Positions 47,973 through 61,103 are shown, numbered from the stretch's first letter. The stretch: 64,000 nt of DNA from Trissonchulus latispiculum (GCA_030248195.1 JASAND010028369.1:1-64000), one strand, 5' to 3'. The notes: generated by a model not told the origin, from the sequence alone. A program made the numbers and translations.

Positions 47973-48845
47973 CGCCATTTTGCTTGTGCATTGTCAGTGT
48001 CCAAATACGTGCAGTATTAATACTTTGGTTTTTTGAAGAAAACTTGGAAGCTTCGAAAGTTCGATAGTAGTGTTTAAAAATAAAAATCCGAAGAAATCCA
48101 TCGGTTTTGGGATACTGTACAGGTTACTGTTCATGTCATGAACCTCATGGGGTATATCAATGTCTTACATTAACTTGCTAACCGATATGATTCCTGCTTT
48201 ATGTAAAAAACTGTCAAGATCCATCCGAAGAATTTGTGCCAACCCCAAGAATCCCAATTAAGCACAATTAATTGCTTGCACCAGGGTCAGTATTATTTGA
48301 CCTCCCATTCGGGAAAGAGAAGTGCGACTACTAAAGGCACTAAGAGAATTGAGCGAGCGTACGCATAACAAGACTTTACTGCACAGAAATCAGACTAAAC
48401 TGGTATACAAAGGCAACTTCTAATTTGCATATTTAAGTCAATCCCAGATCAGCAAGGGTGCACGTGAACAGTGTACCTAGGACAGTTACACCTCCCCCCA
48501 TCGAGGGGACTGGTCCCACAGTCCCAAGGAGCATAAATCAAAAGGAACCAAGCCAATCTCCATCGGAACGGCCGGGGTCGGTGCCACCTGGCAAAAGGGA
48601 CGACAGTTGGATAGTTGGTTGGGTGCGAGAGCAATCTGTTTGCTGGTAAGCAGTCGCAGACAGGACCATTGCAAAACAAGCTAATTTAGGAACCTCATCA
48701 ATCCATTCTGTCTTCAGCGGTGGAAATTTAATCCTGAATGCGATCAGAGTTAACTGAGGATTAACTCTATTTATAACATTTCAGTATACGATGATTGGAT
48801 ACATTGACTAAAGAAACTAATATGATTGGTTAAAGAAAACCCATA
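47973..48845. other. Unassigned sequence
   Basis: No domain-bearing frame was found. A GC-rich block at ~48470-48680 (containing CACCTCCCCCCATCGAGGGG) resembles retrotransposon tail sequence but cannot be assigned. Confidence 0.4.
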
Positions 48846-49480
48846 GCTGAAGGCAGTGGCGCAGCCAGGTCTTTGTGACGGGGCATGCGGACGTAGGGTA
48901 TCCAAGGAGGGGGGGGGGTTTGGGAGTTTGAGTCCCCCTTTTCTTCCGACCCCCCCCCCCCGGGATTTTGAGTTTTTAGTGGATCGGGCCCCCAACCAGA
49001 AAGCAACTACAACAGCACAACTAAGCATTTTTGTGTCTGCGGTTGTTGACTGATCAATTCTTGAAATTGTTCGCGCTTATTAGCCCTAATGTTTAACAGT
49101 TTCGCGCGTGCTTTGTTTTTCTATCGTGATTTTTTATGAATTTCCGTTTCTTGGACGAAAATTTTTATATATATATATAAGTGACAAGTAGAAAATCAAG
49201 AGCAATAACTGCATATCATGAGGCATTTCGACGAACTTCAAAATGAGCCAAGAATCTCTCTAGCCCTTACAGTAGGTGAGATAAACGACCAAACCGCGAT
49301 TAAAAAAACAATGCCGGCGAAACCTCACCCTACTGTTTTTTGCTTGTAGTGTGCCAAAACAAGTTCGATTGTTTTTCCATTCAAATGAGCTGGTTATATT
49401 TAGTAGAACTGCATAAAGATTCCAGCCTTTTTACAAAAATCCTTTTTAAATTGGCTTTTGAAAATCTCTCTTGTTTGTGT

Positions 49481-51527
49481 TTAAGGTACTGGTATCGCGT
49501 TGTACAAATTTGACCTTACAGGCTCCAGTTCATTACGCAAATAGATGAAACTTTCAAAATATAGTATTTTGGTGCTCTTTAACATTCTGGGACCAGTCCC
49601 GCATTTTTAGATGAAAAGATTATTATTATTCTGTCAGTGCGTAGTCGCCACACCGGATTGGTTGTTATGGCTGGAAAGAGGGCACACCTGGGCTGGCCTG
49701 AGGTGGCTTCGTCAAAATCACAAGCTAAACGACTGCCCGTCAATAAGAATTCTCAGCGACTCACTATCGGCGATTGAGCGTTTATCCGGTATTCAACCGA
49801 CAGCTGTGATCCAACTGGAATGGGAAATAGGGGAGCACCTTGAACTCCGTCCTGGCGCTGTCTGAAATCCGAGTGGAAGACTTTCGGGTTTCCAGCCACT
49901 GTGGAATCCATGGCAACCAGCAGTTTGACAGACTTTCGGAAAACGGTAGCAACCTACCCCAAGAAGCCGTTGCCATTGATATACATGTATATGCTGACCG
50001 CTGCAGCGGTTCTGAGAAGAAGATCGGCAGAGTCTTGGCGTGGCGAGAACAACTTGTACACGAAAGAACTAAAACTATTTTCGAAGATCGTGGTCCAGTT
50101 CCACCTGAGCTGGAATATGGCCTTTCGAAAAGGCAAAGGATCATCCTGTCGCTCCTGCGTACCGGGAAAAGTTTACTACTGGCCCAATACCGTAACCAAA
50201 TCGACCCCAACGGCTGTCCGTCGACCCTATGCACCTGATTGCCTAACTGAAGACGAGACACTTGGAGCCTGTCCGGCAGAGGCTTCTGAACTGTTCTGAT
50301 GGTCTGGCTCTCCTATGGAAGAACCCCACCGGGGTCCTGGGTTTCCTTGGGGTACCAGGCATACCTAGCCCGGCAGTATGGCCTGCCGCAAAGATGATGA
50401 TGATGATTATAAAGGGGGGGGGCTTGGAACCACCTCCGTGGGAAATCCGATGGACACGGACCCCATCAAATGGAGATCCCCACAGGTGCCCCCTGGAATC
50501 CGTCTGGTCAACGGCGCAAATGGGTTCCAAACTCCCGGGAACATGGAGTCCTCAAATTATGCTACGGAGCGGTTGGGTCCAATCCCCCACATCATTTCCA
50601 TCCCGGATTCTCCGATGTGTGGACCTGACTATGCAAAGACTTGTGCTGGGCCAGTAGATGCCGAAGTGCCCTCTTGTATCTTTTCTAATCCGATGGAGCC
50701 CAGAAATAAACAACAACAATATATAACATGATGAAAGAAGGCACCAAAATGAACATTTTTGCTTTTGCAACCTTTGAGCTGTCTCTAGTGGTTAAGTCAG
50801 CATAAGCTAAAAACGACTTTTGGGGAAAAATGGTGATTTTCGAAAAAATCAGTTTTTCAAAACGACTGCTATATCTTACAGTTTTGTCTTCTTTATACTC
50901 AGTCCATACACGGTCTAACTGCACATTTAATTAATGCCTATTAGCTGGTATTCATTGCTTTAAGCTAGATATTTGGCCGAAAGACTATTTTAGCAAAACT
51001 GTGATTAGTTTGTTTGAACATCGATTTCTCAAAAACTATCCAATGGTTTCGGTAATTTTTGGCTGGATAAAAATTCGCCCTATTGCGGAGGGTCAGTTTT
51101 CTTGGTTTGAGCTAAAACATCTCCAGTTGCGAGAAAACTGAATACAAAGTTGCGGAATTTCGGGTCACAGTACATTCGCTTTATTTTCTGGAGTATTGAG
51201 GTTTTGAGCCAAATCCAAGAAACTGTCCCTCGGCCCACATGTCCTTCATATCGTGGCACAAGAAGAAATTTCGGCTGGTTCTACAGTTTTGAGAAATCGA
51301 AGTTCAAAAATTTTTTGGTCTACAATTCATCCTGACAGATGTCAGTATGTAAGACAATTTTTGATAATTTTTGCTAATTTTGTTAATTTCGTAAGCTCAT
51401 GTGAATGTACAGATTATAAGCTTTAAACCGATGTATAAAGCTCTTTCCAACTGCAAAAATTGCGAAAGTTACAGCGTTTCAAAAAATAACCACAAAAGCA
51501 CTGCACAAAAGGATACCACCACCTTAA
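49481..51527 (+). mobile_element. TTAA-flanked element, copy D
   Basis: Starts TTAAGGTACTGGT and ends ATACCACCACCTTAA, like copy B, with TTAA at both ends. Shared internal blocks include CTTTAACATTCTGGGACCAG, AATGAACATTTTTGC and ATGTCCTTCATATCGTGGCAC. It is interrupted by the non-LTR insertion at 49684-50733. Confidence 0.82.
49684..50733 (+). pseudogene. Non-LTR retrotransposon 3' fragment (RNase H and tail)
   Basis: Frames in this stretch show an RNase H-like segment (ILSDSLSAIERL at ~49750, then SSHCGIHGNQQFDRLSENGS at ~49892) and a following region with conserved spacing, but frameshifts separate them. The 3' end runs into AACAACAACAATATATAAC, a simple tail typical of some non-LTR elements. 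Comparison with copy B places the insertion between similar GAAAGAGGGCAC and GAAAGAAGGCAC sequences, a likely target duplication. No intact RT is present. Confidence 0.7.
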
Positions 51528-51741
51528 CACGTAAAACATACGTAGGCATATACTTTAGAAGTTTTTGAATATTGCTGTTTTTGCAGTTATAAATTCAAAT
51601 TTAGTTAGCGCAGACGACGCAAATTTGTTCTCTTCTTGCTCTGCTTTGATGAAATTAACTTTTCTAACCTTCACTCCAAATCCTGACGGGGCATGCGGCC
51701 GCATGCCCCGCATACACCCTGGCTGCGCCCCTGGCTGAAGG

Positions 51742-53885
51742 TTAGGGTTTGTTATTTTTTACAAGAACAAGATTGGTGCAACGGCCTAAGTTATAGCTAA
51801 CACCGAGTTCGGTGTTAAGCTAGCACCGAGCTAAGTTAGTCCGTTTTGGAGCAATCGGGCGTAAATCGTTACCATTAAAATGAATTAAAATGAAATTGCC
51901 TAAAATTGATCAATTGATCCATACACCTCTCCCTACCGCCTAATTGACTGAATCATTGCAGCATTTGTTATTATGAACTATGTAATGACTTTCGGAGGCG
52001 TGCTTTTGCTTTACTAGACGTCAAAATTGAAGATTGGACTATCAATTTCCTTAAACCATCAATTAAATGAATCAAATTTTGAAAATTTGATAAGAGTTTC
52101 GTCAAAGCTACTAATTACATGCTGAATGGTTTTATACGTACAGATATTCGTTAAAGGAAGCGACTGTGGACTTATATAAATAGTTGTCTGAATTTGTATT
52201 CAAGTTTCAGCCGATGTGAGATAGCATGGGACTATATTTGATTTTCCGTAAACAGTGGGATAGAATGGAAACAACAATTCTCTGGTGGGATGACCCTTAG
52301 AAAAAATCCAATTCGTCAACTCTGCGTTAACTAAATCAACAGACTCGGAAGATAAATTATCACGGATTTGGCTACTTCTTTTATATTTTGATAGAGACAG
52401 AAGTCTCGGCCCTCAACTTGGCTGTGCAGAACATACCATGGTGTATTAAGCATATAATTTTAAGCTGACTTAGCTTCTTCTATGATCCCTTAACCGAGAT
52501 TCAATTAGGGGAATTAAAGAACATATCCGTAACTACTGAAAATAACCCATAATATTCCGGCCAACCTCGTCTATTAAACTTAGCTTGATTAGAACATCAA
52601 TTAAACTAATGCAATCAGAATCTCCAAAAACTTACCCAAGACGGAGAGTAAAGCTCAATGTACGAGTCATTAGAAGAAAGGTCTCCGAACCCAAGTTAAG
52701 AATATAGCTGCTAGATTAGAGTAGATTTTAGAATTAACATATTATTTTGAAGTGAGAACAAGCCTGGCAGTGAGCCACAAAGGTGCCAGTCACTATTACT
52801 AGGGTGTTGAACAAATCAGGTTACCGGCTCACAATACCCATTAAGTGGCAACTGTGCGAAGTGCGTTGCCTTCGAGTAGAAAACACCAGGAATTTGCCCG
52901 TTGCGATGGTCCGTCAGAGTGAAATCGCTCCTTGTTGAAGTTTTTTGATCAACGACGTGTGAGCAAATCAGTAGCAAAGCACTGGACGCTAATGGTATCG
53001 GCAGTTTACTTACATTAACAAGACAGTATTTTATCACCGCTATCCTAGACGCAAACTCGGTCAAAACAGTTCAGCCAATCACAAAACTTTACTGAAAAAT
53101 CAGCAGAAGACAACATCCAGCGATGTAAATCACTTTTAAAATATTGCAAGCACAGAAATTTTACTTGCATAAACTGTAAACCAACGAACCAACGTAAAAA
53201 ATTAGAAGCAGAAATTTTGGATTAGATAACAGCTTTTTCAAAAAACAAAGATAATACAGTCACAAAAGTTAGGTACCAGTATATCATCGGAATACAACAT
53301 CAATACCAGAATTGTCATCTTACGTTTGCTATAATACCTGCATTTCCACAGAAATTTGCATTGAAAGTCAGTAGAATAGAGAGTAAAGTACCAACAACGT
53401 TTCGTGCAATTTCGATATTTAAAAACTGACTAGTATGGAACTATACCTTAGTAGAATCGACAGGTGGTACAACAACGGGTGAAGTGCGGACAGGACTGAA
53501 GGTATATTTTAGCTCTAGTTCGTTCGCGAGTCTGCAAAATTTTGCAATTTTTCTGAACGATGCTTCAGTATATTAATGATTTAAAGCTTTAATATGTACT
53601 TGAAAAACTTATTAAGTAATTAAGTACACCAATGCTAGCAATTATCTACGAGGATCCTCGGTTATAAAAATCCCAGCATGCATTTTACGAAAATAAAAAC
53701 AAATTTTCATCTAACACGAAGGAATGGAAAATTTCAAAACGGTACGTTACAGCACATTGTTATACGCTAAAATAAAAACAATACTTCGCACAGAACCACA
53801 GGTCAAAAAATAAAGTGACAAATTAACAAAATGGTGAACACTACATGTTATGTATCAACGTAATCAAAAATATTCAAGAGCACAG
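51742..53885. other. Unassigned, includes presumed p23 3' UTR
   Basis: No domain-bearing frame was found. The part next to 53885 should be the 3' untranslated region of the minus-strand p23 gene; an ATTAAA variant signal lies at 53588-53593 on the minus strand. Several GTAAGT-like donors occur, but no exon with a convincing acceptor was found. Confidence 0.4.
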
Positions 53886-56800
53886 TCAAGATGCAGTTGT
53901 AGGATCCCCTTCCCCTGCTTTATCTGAACTGGATTCACCCTGTCCGTTCTCGGCAGGCTTGGACTCAGGTTCAGGATCGTCTCCAGTAGCGGGAGGAGCC
54001 GGTGCACCACCAGACTTATCGTCACCATCTTCCAGATCGGGCATTTCTAAATAGTCCCGAATTTGAACGTTTCATGTAGTTTACACAATATTATTAATAG
54101 CATTTTTACACAGTTCTTAAAAGTAAAAATCAGGATAAGGAATCGCATTCAGAGAAGCAGAGAAAAGATTGTCTTGCAGGTAAAAGTTTGATCTTGTTCA
54201 AGCAGAAGTCTGCGAAAAATAAGGTAGTGTGCACAGTAATTCATTAGGGCATCAAACAAAACTACAACATACCATCATCATCGCTATCAACGTCTTCCTA
54301 TAAAAGAAATAAAATGCTTATTAAAGAACATACTACAAACAACATAAAGTAGTTTAAAAATACATCGCATAATACTGAAATGCAGAACCAACGCAACCAG
54401 CCTAGACATATACGTACGTGACATACAGATACAAACCAATCAATACAAAGGCGATTAATAATTAGTAGAAAGGACAACTTACAAAATCTCCCATATCACC
54501 ACCCATTCCACCCATTCCACCCATGCCCATTCCACCAAGGCCACCTCCCATCTGCTGCATCATCTAAACAGCAATATTATTGTATCAGCTATCTGTTTGT
54601 TGTACGTGTATGTATTCTCAACGTGTATATATTAACTGCACAAAACCTTCCCACTTAAGGGGGCGCTTGCATTATCGGGATTATACATATAAAATTTAGA
54701 CCGATAGCTCAGTTATAAAGAAATCCCAACTAAACTTACTTTGGTTGGCGGGGCATCTTCTGACAAAATTTTGGCAACGGAGACCACGTGCTTGTCTAGC
54801 TACCGGTATAGCTTAGAATTTCGAAATTTTATTAAAGCTGCAAACGACAACGTAGAATGCACTATATGAAAGAGCATAAAAAGCCGGTTACAACGATGTG
54901 CATATCTTTCCTGCACGTGGTTGCAGTCAAAAGTTACAGGCGGTTGAATAAATGACAAAGTTACGTTTACCATTCCCAACGCGAATGCTAATGTAAAAAC
55001 CAATCGTTCGGAAATGAATTTTACAGGGCTTTTCACGTTGCTTTTGTGTTGGATTTGTTTATTATTTTATGAAATACACTGTGCAACTTGTTAAAAGCAT
55101 AATATTTGCGAAAAATTGAAGTGATTAGAGCGAAATTTTTCATTTTGATTTTCTCATAAATGCTACGACCAAACCCGCTTAAATTTTGCATGCACGTTTA
55201 TTTGACGGGTACGCAGGGGCAATTTTTTTAGTTTTTGTTTAAATCGTATATTCCGTGAGATATTGACTTTCAAAATTTTCGAATATTCATAAAATACTCA
55301 AAACTGCATAAATCGGAAAACTGAAAAAATTGCCCCTGCCTTATGTTCATTTACGCATTTGTGCCAAATTTGAGCTAATTTCATTTAGCCTGAGTGACAG
55401 CGTTTTAAAAATTTCAGCTTATCCCTCTTGTGTAGGTCACAAGCCAAGCACTGGATTATTCAAATTCTACATATTGTTAGCATTTAGCACCAGCTACTTA
55501 TGCTGAACGTTTGAAATAGATTCCTTGGAAAATAAACTCAGGAGAACCCTTCCCGGTAATGCAAGCGCCCCCTTAAGGGGGGGGGGGGGGGGGGTTCCAA
55601 ATTTCGGTCATTTTTTCGACTTTCTCCGATCTCGCTGATTTTTACATATTTTATGGTCCAAACTGTATATTTTAACGAGTTTTTGAAATTAATGTCGTAA
55701 GTCTTACGGTTGTTGAGTAATTTGACCTCAAATGTGAAAAGTTGTCACTTTTTCACGTGCGCCAGAGAAATCTCGCGAATGGCAAAATGGATCCGCCCAA
55801 ACTTTATATCATATTTTTGCCATGTTTCCGAACTGTGATTTGTAGGAATCAGAATTTTGATTTAGGCCTTTTAAAAATTTGTAATGAATTTTTGAAATAT
55901 TAAAATTTAATGTCTTTTAAATTTGGTGCCAAATTTTAATATTTCAAAAATTCATTACAAATTTTTTAAAGACCTAAATCAAGATTCTCATTCCTACAAA
56001 TCACAGTTCTGAAACATGGCAAAAATATGATATAAAGTTTGGGCGGATCCTATTTGCCATTCGCGAGATTTCTCTGGCGCACGTGAAAAAGTGACAACTT
56101 TTCACATCTCCTATGTTTAACACATAAAATCTCAACTTTGAGGTCAATTACTCAACAACCGTAAGACTTACGACATTAATTTCAAAAACTCGTTAAAATA
56201 TACAGTTTGGACTATGAAATATGTAAAAATGAGCGACATCGGACAAAGTCGAAAAAATGACCATAAAAAGGACCCCCCCTTAAATAAACCTCAGAACCAG
56301 GATGTTATAGTACTGAAGAGAAAGTCGGCTGACCAAAATAAGGCTGTTCTGCGTTCATAAAGCTACTTTCACTTTCAAATAAAACGAATCCGTCAGGTAG
56401 CTACTCTGATCAGAAAGAAAAAATTGCAGTTTCTAAAAATGGGTACTCATTACTCAACTATATAATAAATCTCTAATTTGCAGCAATGGACTAAACAGAG
56501 GGTAAACAGGTTTAATCAAAAAAGATTCCGACGTTGTCCTGACCTGAAGCCATGGTGATAATTCTGAACAAACAAATTTCCTCGAAAATGGTAACTTTTG
56601 GACAGGTTTCTGTCTGATATTGCTTTAACCAAGCTCAATATTATTTCGTAAAAGCGACTCTGTACGCACATTTCGGTGATCTGTTTCCGAGCAAAACAAC
56701 CCATCTGGTGTCTCGCACCGAGAAGCCACCCCCTCCCCAGAAAAAGTCCCTAAAAATACACTGGCGGAGTAAGTGGTTTTGGAGGGGAATCGATTTCTGG

Positions 56801-59800
56801 GGCCTCTAACGACAAAATACACGCTGCAGAGAGCCAACCAATTTGAATTGACCCCCCGACTTATGACCTGAAGCAAAAATTGAGCTTGATTCATCCTGTC
56901 TTTACTAAAAGTTTGCATAAAAATAAAAAATAAAGTTTGCTACACCCAGAAAAACAGATATTTTGAATTTTCTGTAAATTATTTTAAATTCTACAATTTA
57001 AAAAAGGGAATATCACGGGGAATCCGATGAATACTAAAATATACTGTACAGGTGGATCCATTTTCGAAACATATTTTATGTCAAATTTTCCTTTCAAACA
57101 TTAAAAAATGCGCGCTTGTTTCACGTTGACACCTCACAATTGGGAAAAAGAATTCAAAAGTAGCAACAACTCCACAAAAATAGGTTCGCTCAGAATTCGG
57201 ATAGGGCCACGATAGCTCATCACCAGAATCATTGCGCCAGAACCGTTCTCCAATGTTATCCAACTGATAAAAGCAGAAACTGCATGCTTATAAAGTGCTA
57301 AAAATCGCAGAGGAGGGTTGTCTTCAGTATCCGAACAGATACCGTGAGACGCCGTATTCGTTGCGTCCGTTATGCTAAAGTGCAGAAAACGTTCCATGCA
57401 TAACCCACATACCGGAGCCCCAGAAAAGGGGCAGCGATCGCCAGCCTTAGCCGAGGAAAATGGACAACCTTCTATGTCCCTGAACTTAGCAAACTTGTCC
57501 TCCTTCTATAAATGTTAATAGGTTTCAGCATAAACATGCAAGTAAGTTTATCTAATATAAAACGCTTAGCCAAAACTGCATATAGAGTGCAGTCAGTGAA
57601 ACGGGAAAAGAAAATTTGCGCGTAAAGACAAAAATTCGAACCTATCGGCAACAAATTATTTCTTTCCTAAAAGTGTCTACCGCCGCCATGGTAACACCTA
57701 GAGTGGTCGGTTTAATGTGAGCTACATCCGACGTAACTGTTACATACTATGAAAAGGATGACAAGATAAGACTGATGCATCTAACGTTTTGATTTTAGGA
57801 TGTGTACGCAAATGTAATGCAAAATAAATCTGGACGATATACTAAGGCAGACTCCACACCTGTGCATAACTTTCGCAAAACTTAACCGATATAGTTCAAA
57901 TATGATATCGATGCACTTGAATGCATTGCTGATCGATCTGCAGCAAAATATTACATGGCTTAGATTTCTAAGGGGGATCAAGGAGAACCAAAAAGTTTAT
58001 CTCCAATTTTGTTAAAAAGTTGCATACAGTGGTTTTCCAGGTAGCTAAATACAACCATTTTTTGATCCAGCTTTTCGTTAGCTTAAATTTTTAAAGTTTT
58101 GCTGGAAATCGATCAGAATGTATACAAATGTATCGATATGAAATTTGAACAAAATCGGTTAAGTTTTGCGAAAGTTACGAACAGATGGGCGTCTGCCTTA
58201 GTATAACCTAATCCGACATGAATCGCTTTCACTACGATTACACGTAGTTGTACGTATAAAAAAACAGCAAAGGCAGATGCACATCTTCTTTCCAAGGCGA
58301 ATTTCTTCTCGGTAGGAGAAATCAAGGGGAGTTCATAATCATTTTTTAAGTCTTACACATACATTTAAGGGAGATCACTTTCGTCAAAAATCGATAGTCA
58401 CGGATTTCGCTCATTTTCACACATAATATGCCCCCATATGTTCTCAAAAATAACTAAGAATATTAATCGAATAATTAATATCGAAATCAAACTGTGACAG
58501 AGTTATTCAGGTTCAAATCCGGAAATCTTGAAAATTCCGGTGATGAGCCCTGCAAGGTCAGGTGGAGACCAAACGCGACCGAAAACAGGGTTAACCGATA
58601 CACCAAATTAAAGCCTTTACTAAGGTATATAATATTTAAGTGCAGACGTGGCTCAAGGCCAGCTATCCAGGCGTTCATAATGCATGCTTAAGTGATGCAC
58701 TGACCTAACCTTGCAGGACTGCCCAATATAACTTTAACTCGTTTTATCATGCACAGACAACAATTTAGACCCATGGTTCTATGAGAAACGTTGCTTCTCG
58801 TTCCATTATCTATCGATTGATACCCAAATTGTCTATATTTGGAAAAATTGGCATTTTCAGCTATAAAGATCAAAGGTGCCGCCACAGCAGTCATGTTCAA
58901 TATTGGCGCATTTGTTTTGGCCGCATTATGTAAAAGACATGGATATATTAATTAATCTGCCATGTTTGGTGGTTTTTAACCACATAATGAGTGAGAAATT
59001 ATCAAAAGAATGTGAAAATTATGAAAATTGGCCATTTTTAGCAAAATTTGATGTTTTGTGGTTTTTTGAGCTTACTGTAGATGCTAGAAACATGCGAGTA
59101 CTTTCATAAGACGTGGTTTTATGCGTAGTGCAGCTGACTATTGGCCGTTTTTCATGGTCCAAAAATGCCCGATTTTCCACAATTCTGACTTTTAAAATTC
59201 GCCAAAAATCCAATACTCGACCGAATCGCTTCAGAGGAGATAGCTGCACTCTACAATATGTCCTTAATGGTTCTGAAAAGGTTTCAGAGCTCTGGCTCTT
59301 ATACAACGAAAAAGTTTTCTGCCACAAACTTTTTAGAGTAACTTTTTCATTTTCCTATGTTTAACATATGTCGAAGTCACCTTTGAGGGCCTGTACAGAA
59401 CGATAGAAGCAATATTTCGCAAACCGCTCTTGTCTTCTTTCGCGGACCCATGGGGACTACAAAATATGTGAAAAAGAGCAAAATCGGAGATGGTCGAAAA
59501 ATCGGCAAAAAATTGACCCCCCTTACGTCATTTTACCTCAAAGTTGCGGTCTGCATATTGTGCTAAACATTGTTTATTATGTTTACGTTTATGTTTATTA
59601 CTTACAATAATTTGATATTTATGACGGGGGACAAAACTGCTGTCACCAACAGATAATGCCTTGTCCTTCCAATCAAACTCGCACCACCTCTTCGGGATCT
59701 TCCGTCTTACATAATAAATTGTGCTCAATATCACTCGAAATTAAAGAATGTTTAATGAAGGATCAACATATTATTTTCGAAAACTCAAATAGTTTCCGAC

Positions 59801-60377
59801 ATCTAAGGCTAGACAGGACCAAGAAAATAGGCTTTACAAAAATTTTAGGTCGATTAGTAAATTGTAGGAAATATCAGTCACACAGCAGTGAAGAGCATAC
59901 TTTACTTAATCTTTCTCAATTTTCGCAATTTCTTTGTTTTCTCTAGTAACGTATTTCTTTTCACAAGTATATACGTATTAGTAGAGATGCAACGGTGCAT
60001 TTACACATTTTACAATAACTTTAGGTATGCAGAAAATTTCACTATCTATTTTTGACTTTCAAAATTCCAAAGGTTTTCTTCAAACAACTGTCAAAACTTC
60101 CTAATTATTAGCGCCTGGGACCAAGAAATAGGAAAATAACCGCCTGTCACCAACCAACTACCCACGTTCGTCTGCTACTTACACTGCTAAAATCCATGTC
60201 TCCTCCTTCTCGGCCCAAGTCATCGTCTGAATCGTCTTCATCTTTCCATTTATTGAAATCAACTTTGACCCAATGTACCTTTTTAGAATCTTTGAGCAGT
60301 CGAGGCCAGAAAGGACCAGGTTCCTTCTTAGGGATCACATACTGAATAGCTCTTTCGGAAACAATTCGACGTGCGCC
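53886..60377 (-). CDS. PTGES3: HSP90 co-chaperone p23 (Sba1/PTGES3 family), 3' exons only
   Basis: Four exons splice in phase on the minus strand: 60377-60183 (TATATAG acceptor, GTAAGT donor), 54563-54483 (GTAAGT), a 25-nt microexon 54297-54273 (GTATGT), and 54046-53886 ending in TGA. The first encodes the end of the CS (p23) fold with the family landmarks PGPFWPRLLKD and VDFNKWKDEDDSDDD. The second is almost all Met and Gly. The microexon plus last exon give an acidic EDVDSDDDEMPDLE, the MPDLE motif being characteristic of p23 tails. p23 binds the ATP-closed HSP90 N-domain in cytosol and nucleus and stabilises client complexes. The N-terminal ~70 residues of the CS domain must lie on exons beyond the right edge. 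The 5.6-kb intron between 60183 and 54563 holds two TTAA elements and the left arm of a giant inverted repeat. Confidence 0.92.
54655..55576. mobile_element. TTAA element with GGGGGCGCTTGCATTA TIRs, in p23 intron
   Basis: TTAAGGGGGCGCTTGCATTATCGGG at the left is mirrored by CCCGGTAATGCAAGCGCCCCCTTAA at the right, with TTAA at 54655-54658 and 55573-55576. The interior (~870 bp) carries a second inverted pair around AGGGGCAATTTTTTTAG (~55205 and ~55335). Non-coding. Confidence 0.88.
55573..56283. repeat. TTAA foldback element, complete, in p23 intron
   Basis: A ~710-bp near-perfect palindrome: 55577-55915 mirrors 55925-56279, with TTAA at both ends (55573-55576, 56280-56283). It shares its left TTAA with the right end of the neighbouring element. 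A ~17-G run marks the left end and a short C-run the right. Half copies exist at 28656-29040 and 43576-43940. Confidence 0.93.
57120..57500 (-). pseudogene. Mirror copy of unknown ~120-codon frame
   Basis: Left-arm counterpart of the frame at 63270-63644. The central part (57397 to ~57240) is almost unchanged, with one substitution near its start (ATDTAS to ATNTAS). A one-base deletion and a one-base insertion ~25 bp apart alter about eight residues, then the frame is restored. No domain is recognised. Confidence 0.4.
58365..59526. mobile_element. TTAA-type element (copy 2 of the 34k/58k family), inside left arm
   Basis: Left end TTAAGGGAGATCAC (58365), right end TTGACCCCCCTTAC (59526), with the flanking tetramer decayed to TTAC. 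It matches 34246-35466 at both ends. It is duplicated in the right arm (TTAA at 62399-62402), so it was present before the inverted duplication formed. Confidence 0.75.
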
Positions 60378-61103
60378 CTATATATAGATCAATAACATAG
60401 GTAGGGGAATTACGTGTATTATTAGCATCGACATTAATCTCATTAAAACGGGACTTTTATAGGCGAGCCCTCATAGACACCACTATTGCCCACTCCTTTG
60501 GAACGAAGGCGTGACTGAAAAAATCGCTCAGAAACCAAATTTTCAAAATATTTACCGTATTTTCCGCAGATTTTTATCGAATTTTTTTGCAATTTTAATT
60601 TCTAAATCATGACACCCAAGTAGGAAAAATTAAGGCAGTATCAAGCAATGAACAGAGTCAAACTAGCTCCGTCAGGTTAGGGGGTATTTTATTTGTTGCG
60701 AGTTCGTTTTGTCTTTAGTTTCTTTCCCGTTCACTGCTGCACTCTAATGCGTTTTGGCTGGTTTAATAATCTTACTTGCATGTTTAGTGACCTATAACAT
60801 TTAAGCGTTTGCTAGTTCAGGCTAAGTGTCCTTTCCCGCGGCGCGGCCTTTCGGCGGTAGTGGGTAGCTGGGTTTTGACAGTGTTTGAACCTTTGGAATT
60901 TTGGTCAATAATATGATTTCTGCAACCTAAGTTATGTATGTGAAGCACCGTGCATTCTACTAAACGTAATACTTGTGAAAATACGTTACTAAGAACAATT
61001 GGATTGAATTAGAGAGTCTCACGCGGGAGAATTCCACTTACTCGCCTATTTTGTAGCCATTCTGGCCGCCCCAAGCGGATGAGTCGGGACCTCAACTCCG
61101 GGA
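59729..61103. other. Spacer of the giant inverted repeat
   Basis: About 1.37 kb of unique sequence between the arms. It contains the 195-nt p23 exon (60377-60183), with roughly 450 bp of intron on one side and 730 bp on the other. No further p23 exon, promoter-like motif or repeat was recognised in it. Confidence 0.85.

Larger units (their letters stand above)
48854..51733. mobile_element. hAT-like element with nested insertions
   Basis: TIRs CAGTGGCGCAGCCAGG and its mirror CCTGGCTGCGCCCCTG lie within identical 8-bp duplications GCTGAAGG (48846-48853 and 51734-51741). Inside are TTAA element copy D and, within that, a non-LTR retrotransposon fragment, so without its guests the element is only ~0.8 kb. 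A GGGGCATGCGG motif near each end extends the TIR similarity. Confidence 0.9.
56779..59728. repeat. Giant inverted repeat, left arm
   Basis: This ~2.95-kb segment is the reverse complement of 61104-64000. Anchors: 57781 pairs with 62989, 56779 with 64000, 59728 with 61104. The coordinate sums drift by ~60 because of indels, mostly near 59480-59640. The arm lies within the p23 intron. Its outer end cannot be set because its partner runs off the window. It includes a TTAA element (58365-59526). Confidence 0.95.

Noticed and set aside
47973..48845. Structured RNA or tRNA gene in the GC-rich block
   Set aside because: No cloverleaf or promoter boxes could be recognised by eye. A tRNAscan/Infernal run would settle it.
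52635..52720. Possible minus-strand exon ending at GTAAGT
   Set aside because: About twenty protein-like codons precede the donor, but a stop lies directly upstream and no acceptor fits between.
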